Assembly (NCBI GenBank): GCA_016721735.1
Contig: JADKHM010000019.1
Span: 310,001 to 374,000 of the forward strand
Origin: Flavobacterium sp.
Lineage (GTDB): Bacteria; Bacteroidota; Bacteroidia; Flavobacteriales; Flavobacteriaceae
DNA length: 64,000 nucleotides
Reading direction: 5' to 3'
Shown here: positions 59,872 through 64,000 of the stretch, one piece after another
Position numbering within the stretch: the stretch's first letter is position 1
Layout: every line of letters begins with the position of its first letter
The notes under the pieces: generated by a model
Told to the model about the DNA's origin: nothing
The model's database searches: none
Seen by the model: only the letters and a program-made list of their open reading frames with translations
Translations under genes and position numbers: made by a program

Positions 59872-60603
59872 ATGAAAAAGATTTTCATAGCTACTGTTGC
59901 TCTTTTTTCACTTGTCGCTTCGGCACAAATGTCCTTGAAAAAATTAGACGGTACGCCTATCAATAATGGTGATGTCTTTACCTATGATGTGGCTGTAGAG
60001 CCAGGTTCTTATATGGGAATTAAGATATATAATAGTTCTGGTAGTCCCATTAACGTAAAAGCAAAAGTAGAAAGCGTTACCAATTCAGACGGAACCAATG
60101 TTCAATTTTGTTTGGGTGATGTTTGCTTAGCTACGGTTACAGCCGGAAACTCATATCCGCCAAACTTTCCAGCTTTTATTGATGCAAATAGTGAAAATGG
60201 CGATTTTGACCACTTCTTGAATTTAAATTCAGGTATTAATCCAAATCTTCCTGTGTCTTATTCATTCAAGTTCTATCAAGTGGATGGCAGCGGAGCTGAA
60301 GTTGGAAATTCTGTTTCCTTTTCTTACCGTTATGTATCGCCGTTGGGTGTTTCCAGCTTTAATCAATTGGAGCAGTCAGGTGTAGTTTTGAAGTCTAATG
60401 TTGTTTCGAACGAATTAGAAATGACAACGACCAAAGAACTACAATATTCGCTATTTGATGCCAATGGTAAATCAGTGCTAACTCAAAATCTAGAAATTGG
60501 AAATCATGCGATTGATTTTTCAAACTTTAGTGCTGGAATCTATATTCTTTCGTATCAAAACAAAGAAGGACAAAACGGATCCATTAGAATAATTAAGAAA
60601 TAG
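59872..60603 (+). CDS. T9SS-targeted protein, partner of the thioredoxin-like gene
   Basis: Encodes 243 residues. Signal peptide (about 1-19, LVASAQ), a beta-sandwich-like domain about 20-155 (GDVFTYDVAVEPGSYMGIKI, VQFCLGDVCLATVTAG with two Cys in a C-x4-C spacing), a short linker, and a T9SS sorting domain about 170-243 ending IRIIKK. The Cys pair could be a substrate of, or redox partner for, the preceding thioredoxin-like protein; this is inference from order and spacing (seven bases). Confidence 0.82.
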   Translation: MKKIFIATVALFSLVASAQMSLKKLDGTPINNGDVFTYDVAVEPGSYMGIKIYNSSGSPINVKAKVESVTNSDGTNVQFCLGDVCLATVTAGNSYPPNFPAFIDANSENGDFDHFLNLNSGINPNLPVSYSFKFYQVDGSGAEVGNSVSFSYRYVSPLGVSSFNQLEQSGVVLKSNVVSNELEMTTTKELQYSLFDANGKSVLTQNLEIGNHAIDFSNFSAGIYILSYQNKEGQNGSIRIIKK

Positions 60604-60628
60604 TGCGGTAACCGCCTTTTCATGATAC

Positions 60629-60664
60629 CAAAACCGCCTAACATTTTAGGCGGTTTTTTTTTGA
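60629..60664 (+). terminator. Rho-independent terminator of the T9SS pair
   Basis: Stem AAACCGCCTA/TAGGCGGTTT (60631-60640 and the complementary arm to about 60655) with a T-run. Confidence 0.85.
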
Positions 60665-60676
60665 CTTCAAACTGCC

Positions 60677-60710
60677 TTTGCAGCAACAAGATCTCTCCGT
60701 ACTATTTTTG
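60677..60710 (+). promoter_or_regulatory. Promoter for the large outer-membrane-type protein
   Basis: -33 TTTG (60677-60680), 22-base spacer, -7 TATTTTTG (60703-60710); ATG at 60768. Confidence 0.65.
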
Positions 60711-60767
60711 TAAATTAATAATTACAATAAAACACACTACTTTTGAGGTCCATACGTTTTACATTTT

Positions 60768-63700
60768 ATGTTTAGAATTCTTCTTTTTAGTCTCGCACTT
60801 AGTTGTCTTGGTCTACAAGCCCAGCAAGTCGAAACGCCTTATAAATCGAAGAAAATTATTGCCACGCGCGACACCATTCACATTGATTCAACGAGCGTCA
60901 ATTCGAGTTTTTTTAAACTCTTAAACGCTAAAAACGAAGAAATAGATTCTGCTTCCTATCACATAAATTTCCAAAAAGGAACGCTTGTCTTTAAAGAAAA
61001 TTACGATTTCAACTCAGATACTTTAACCGTTCGCTTTTTAAAATTCCCCAAGTTTCTAACCAAAGAATACAGCATTTATGATTCGAGTCGTGTCGTAAAA
61101 AGCGACAACGGGCTGTACGATTTATATAAAGTATCGCGAGATCCTTTCAAAAAATTCGTTCCCTTTGAAGGGCTCAACACTTCCGGCAGCATTACCCGTG
61201 GCATTAGTATTGGTAACAATCAAAATGCGGTTGTCAATTCAAATCTAGACCTGCAAATTACAGGAAAGATATCCGACAAAGTAAGTCTTCGTGCTTCCAT
61301 TCAAGACAGCAATATTCCTTTACAAAGTAGCGGATACTCTCAGAAATTGGATGAATTTGACCAAATATTTATTGAGTTATTTAGCGAGAAATGGAGTATT
61401 CGTGCCGGTGATCTCTTTTTAGAAAATCGAAAATCAAGATTTCTAAATTTCAATAAGAAAGTGCAAGGACTGTCAACCAATTTTAACTTTGGGAAACCCG
61501 GAAAAGCCACGAATGTGTTTGCCTCGGCCGCTTTAGTTCGGGGACAATATGCAAAAAGTAGTTTTGTAGGACAAGAAGGCAATCAAGGTCCGTATAAGTT
61601 ACTTGGCTCCAACGGCGAGCTATTTATCCTTGTCGTCTCCGGTTCTGAAAGAGTTTACGTAAACGGAATTCTGCTCAAGCGAGGCGAAAACAATGATTAT
61701 ATCATCGACTATAATGCCGGGGAGATTATCTTCACTTCATTATTCCCAATTACGTCGGAGATGCGAATCAATATTGAATATCAGTTTTCTGATCGAAATT
61801 ACAGTCGATTTGTAACCTATTTTGGCGCGTCACACGAAAGAGAAACGTGGAGTATTGGCACGAATATCTACTCTGAAAGTGACATCAAAAATCAATCTTT
61901 GCAGCAAAACTTATCGCCAGAACAAGCACAAATATTGGTTGAAGCAGGCGACAACACCAGTTTAATGACTGCACAGTCTGCTTATATTGATGAATTCTCC
62001 CCTAACAAAATTCTCTATAAAAAAACCACCGTCAATTCGGTTGAAGTATTTGAATACTCTACGAATTCAACCGACGTTTTATATAATGTTAGATTTAGTT
62101 TGGTCGGCAACAATCAAGGAAATTATATCTTGTCGAATGCCGCGGCGATTGGTAGGATCTACGAATATGTTGAACCCATTGACGGGATAAAACAAGGAAA
62201 CTACGAACCTATTATTCGATTAATTCCACCAACGAAAATTCAAATCGCAACACTATTCGGAAAAATAAATCCATCTGAGAAAACCAATATTGATTTTGAA
62301 GGGGCTTTTAGCAACAATGACTTGAACCTATTTTCGAGCATAGACGATAAAGACAATCAAGGCGCCGCCGGTAAAATCAATGCTAAACAGCGACTATTTA
62401 CCGGAAACTGGCAAGTAGATGCGTTTGCCAACTATCAATTTGTTCAAAAAGAATTTAGAACCATTGAGCGACTGTACACTATAGAATTTGACCGCGATTG
62501 GAATTTAAATGCTCCCGTAGGAAATCAGAGCTTTATTACAACAGGTTTAGAATTTAAATTGCCAAAAAAGGGAATGGCTACCTATCAATTTGAAAACCTG
62601 GAATTTTCAAAGAATTTTAATGGAAATCGGCACAGCATCAACACAACGTTTCAGTTAAGCCAGTGGAATTTTCAAAATAAAGGAAGCTACTTGAGCAGTA
62701 ATGGTGCAACTTCGAGTTCAAAGTTTCTGAGAAATCAATCGCAAGTTAAATATCATTTTAAAAAAAATTGGGTGGGCTCTTCACTTCGATTGGAAGATAA
62801 TCAGGAGAAAATAAAACCCACGCAACTGCTCTCCTCACTAAGCCAAAGATTTGTCGAATATGGTGCTCTGGTAGGACGTGGCGACAGCACGAAGGTCTAT
62901 TTTGAGCTCGGCTACTTGCATCGCGCTAACGATAGTTTACAAAACAGCGTTTTGAAACGCGTAAACACTTCTCAATCCTATTATTTGAAATCAAAATTGA
63001 TTCAAAATGACAAAAGCGATCTATCTGTATATGTGAACTATCGCAATCTAAAATATGAAGACAAAACAAGAGCAAACGAACCTTCATTAAACTCAAGAAT
63101 CTTATATAATGACCGCTTTTTCAATCAACTAATTCAAAGCACAACAGCCTATGAAACTGCTTCAGGGACTATTCCACAACAAGAATTTACCTATTTAGAA
63201 GTTGAGGCTGGACAAGGCGTTTATGCGTGGAATGATTACAATGGCAATGGTACTCAAGAACTACAGGAATTTGAAATTGCTCCATTTCCAGATCAAGCCA
63301 AGTACATCCGTGTATTCCTTCCCAATCAGATTTTTATCAAAACCCATCAAAACAAATTTTCAGAATCGATTACCTTAAATCCAAATCAATGGCAAAATGA
63401 GAAAGGACTCAAGAAATTACTATCCTACTTTTATAATCAAACTTCTTTTTTGATTGATCGAAAAATAGGACGCAATGGCGGCAATTTTGATCTAAATCCA
63501 TTTTCAACTTCCTCGGAAAACCTACTGGGCTTGAACACCAGTTTTCGCAATAGTTTCTTTTACAATCGAGGAAAACAAAAACATTCGGTTACTTATACTT
63601 ATATACAAAATGAAGCGAAAAGTCTGTTGTCGTTTGGCGCTCAGAAAAGTACTAGCAGTTCCAATCAGTTGCAATATGACTATCTTCTTCAAAAATACTG

Positions 63701-64000
63701 GTTGTTTGCTTTTTCAGGCAAAACGGTAAATACGAATTCCGAAGTAGAGAACTTCGAATCTAGAAATTTCAAAATTGACGGTTACCAAATTGCACCAAAA
63801 ATCTCGTATTTATTTTCTCAAAACGCTAGTTGGGATATTTTCTATGAATTTTACCAAAAGGAAAACCAAATTGGACAAGCAGAACTTCTAAAGCAATCAA
63901 GAGTTGGCACGTCATTCTCCTATGCAAGCGAAAAGAAACTAACCTTAAATGGCGAGTTTTCACTTTATGAAAACAATTATACTGGCGACCCCAATTCGCC
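60768..64000 (+). CDS. Large outer-membrane-type protein, 3' end beyond the window
   Basis: Open from the ATG at 60768 to the edge, about 1,077 codons so far and continuing. Signal peptide about 1-20 (SCLGLQAQ). The mature part starts with a soluble region (IATRDTIHIDSTSV) and then FVPFEGLNTSGSITRGISIGNNQNAVVNS, followed by long alternating strands with many aromatic and Asn/Gln residues, typical of a large outer-membrane barrel. An Asp-rich turn, AWNDYNGNGTQELQEFEIA, recalls the style of very large T9SS/gliding outer-membrane proteins, but I do not assign a name. The length so far is already far above TonB receptors without a plug domain, so it is a different class. Unknown function. Confidence 0.85.
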   Translation, partial: MFRILLFSLALSCLGLQAQQVETPYKSKKIIATRDTIHIDSTSVNSSFFKLLNAKNEEIDSASYHINFQKGTLVFKENYDFNSDTLTVRFLKFPKFLTKEYSIYDSSRVVKSDNGLYDLYKVSRDPFKKFVPFEGLNTSGSITRGISIGNNQNAVVNSNLDLQITGKISDKVSLRASIQDSNIPLQSSGYSQKLDEFDQIFIELFSEKWSIRAGDLFLENRKSRFLNFNKKVQGLSTNFNFGKPGKATNVFASAALVRGQYAKSSFVGQEGNQGPYKLLGSNGELFILVVSGSERVYVNGILLKRGENNDYIIDYNAGEIIFTSLFPITSEMRINIEYQFSDRNYSRFVTYFGASHERETWSIGTNIYSESDIKNQSLQQNLSPEQAQILVEAGDNTSLMTAQSAYIDEFSPNKILYKKTTVNSVEVFEYSTNSTDVLYNVRFSLVGNNQGNYILSNAAAIGRIYEYVEPIDGIKQGNYEPIIRLIPPTKIQIATLFGKINPSEKTNIDFEGAFSNNDLNLFSSIDDKDNQGAAGKINAKQRLFTGNWQVDAFANYQFVQKEFRTIERLYTIEFDRDWNLNAPVGNQSFITTGLEFKLPKKGMATYQFENLEFSKNFNGNRHSINTTFQLSQWNFQNKGSYLSSNGATSSSKFLRNQSQVKYHFKKNWVGSSLRLEDNQEKIKPTQLLSSLSQRFVEYGALVGRGDSTKVYFELGYLHRANDSLQNSVLKRVNTSQSYYLKSKLIQNDKSDLSVYVNYRNLKYEDKTRANEPSLNSRILYNDRFFNQLIQSTTAYETASGTIPQQEFTYLEVEAGQGVYAWNDYNGNGTQELQEFEIAPFPDQAKYIRVFLPNQIFIKTHQNKFSESITLNPNQWQNEKGLKKLLSYFYNQTSFLIDRKIGRNGGNFDLNPFSTSSENLLGLNTSFRNSFFYNRGKQKHSVTYTYIQNEAKSLLSFGAQKSTSSSNQLQYDYLLQKYWLFAFSGKTVNTNSEVENFESRNFKIDGYQIAPKISYLFSQNASWDIFYEFYQKENQIGQAELLKQSRVGTSFSYASEKKLTLNGEFSLYENNYTGDPNS

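Noticed and set aside
60622..60924. 100-codon plus-strand ORF before the large outer-membrane gene
   Set aside because: It crosses the terminator and promoter and overlaps the signal-peptide region of the clearly better frame at 60768.
1..64000. tRNA or rRNA genes
   Set aside because: No cloverleaf-like sequences with TTCGA arms and CCA or rRNA-like blocks found in the intergenic spaces.

Overview
The window comes from a chromosome of the Flavobacteriaceae (Bacteroidota), most likely Flavobacterium or a close relative. The DNA is AT-rich. Promoters match the Bacteroidota -7 motif TAnnTTTG and start codons lack Shine-Dalgarno sites. Several exported proteins end in type IX secretion (T9SS) sorting domains. 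The gldD-gldE-ssb-mutY gliding cluster, a DUF3127 gene and the PnuC / TPP-riboswitch TonB-receptor neighbourhood are also typical of this group. No rRNA, tRNA, CRISPR array, phage or transposase gene was seen, so this looks like core chromosome with some decaying secreted-enzyme genes.

Layout. 1-3.6 kb: five co-directional genes for small exported proteins of unknown role (first one cut by the window edge), ending at a strong terminator. 3.7-8.1 kb: queuosine-precursor transporter, tag, then on the minus strand ald, aat, a DUF3127 gene and a flavin reductase. 8.3-12.9 kb: a T9SS-secreted GH13 alpha-amylase, an orphan histidine kinase, HIT protein and greA. 13.1-20.3 kb: a Rieske-fold lipoprotein without His ligands, a TonB receptor under a TPP riboswitch, then (minus) arfB, an unusual NadR-type kinase/DUF4301 fusion, pnuC, a GGGPS-family gene and a phosphopantetheinyl transferase, all overlapping or nearly touching. 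20.6-25.3 kb: ahcY, a coiled-coil lipoprotein, a broken GH85 gene, rpmA-rplU. 25.6-30.4 kb: an M16 peptidase pair, an EamA exporter, a metal-binding-domain lipoprotein. 30.5-36.2 kb: gldD-gldE-ssb-mutY, an HU-family gene, a tiny very basic ORF with an apparent frameshift, rng. 36.4-42.1 kb: tadA, a cysteine-motif membrane protein, dxs (frameshifted) and an M36 metallopeptidase gene (two frameshifts). 42.2-48.7 kb: dGTPase, GNAT, nrdA, nrdB, DUF3109: a dNTP-supply region. 48.8-58.3 kb: a three-repeat T9SS protein, marC operon, S41 protease / deaminase / HupE operon, TerB-like protein, fbp, GNAT, aspartate kinase. 58.4-64 kb: two T9SS-targeted proteins (one thioredoxin-like) and a large outer-membrane-type protein that runs off the window.

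How genes work together: the T9SS cargo (amylase, GH85 remnant, M36 peptidase, repeat protein, thioredoxin-like pair) and the GldD/GldE proteins point to a gliding polymer degrader. The pnuC-kinase block suggests salvage of an imported nucleoside or vitamin by phosphorylation trapping; the neighbouring TPP riboswitch leaves open whether the substrate is nicotinamide riboside or thiamine.

Notable points: single-base indels at A-rich runs interrupt dxs, the M36 gene (twice), the GH85 gene and a tiny ribosomal-type ORF. This is either real decay or base-calling error and needs read-level checking. At least six copies of a dispersed flavobacterial intergenic repeat sit between genes. Family names were assigned by eye; no database search was run.
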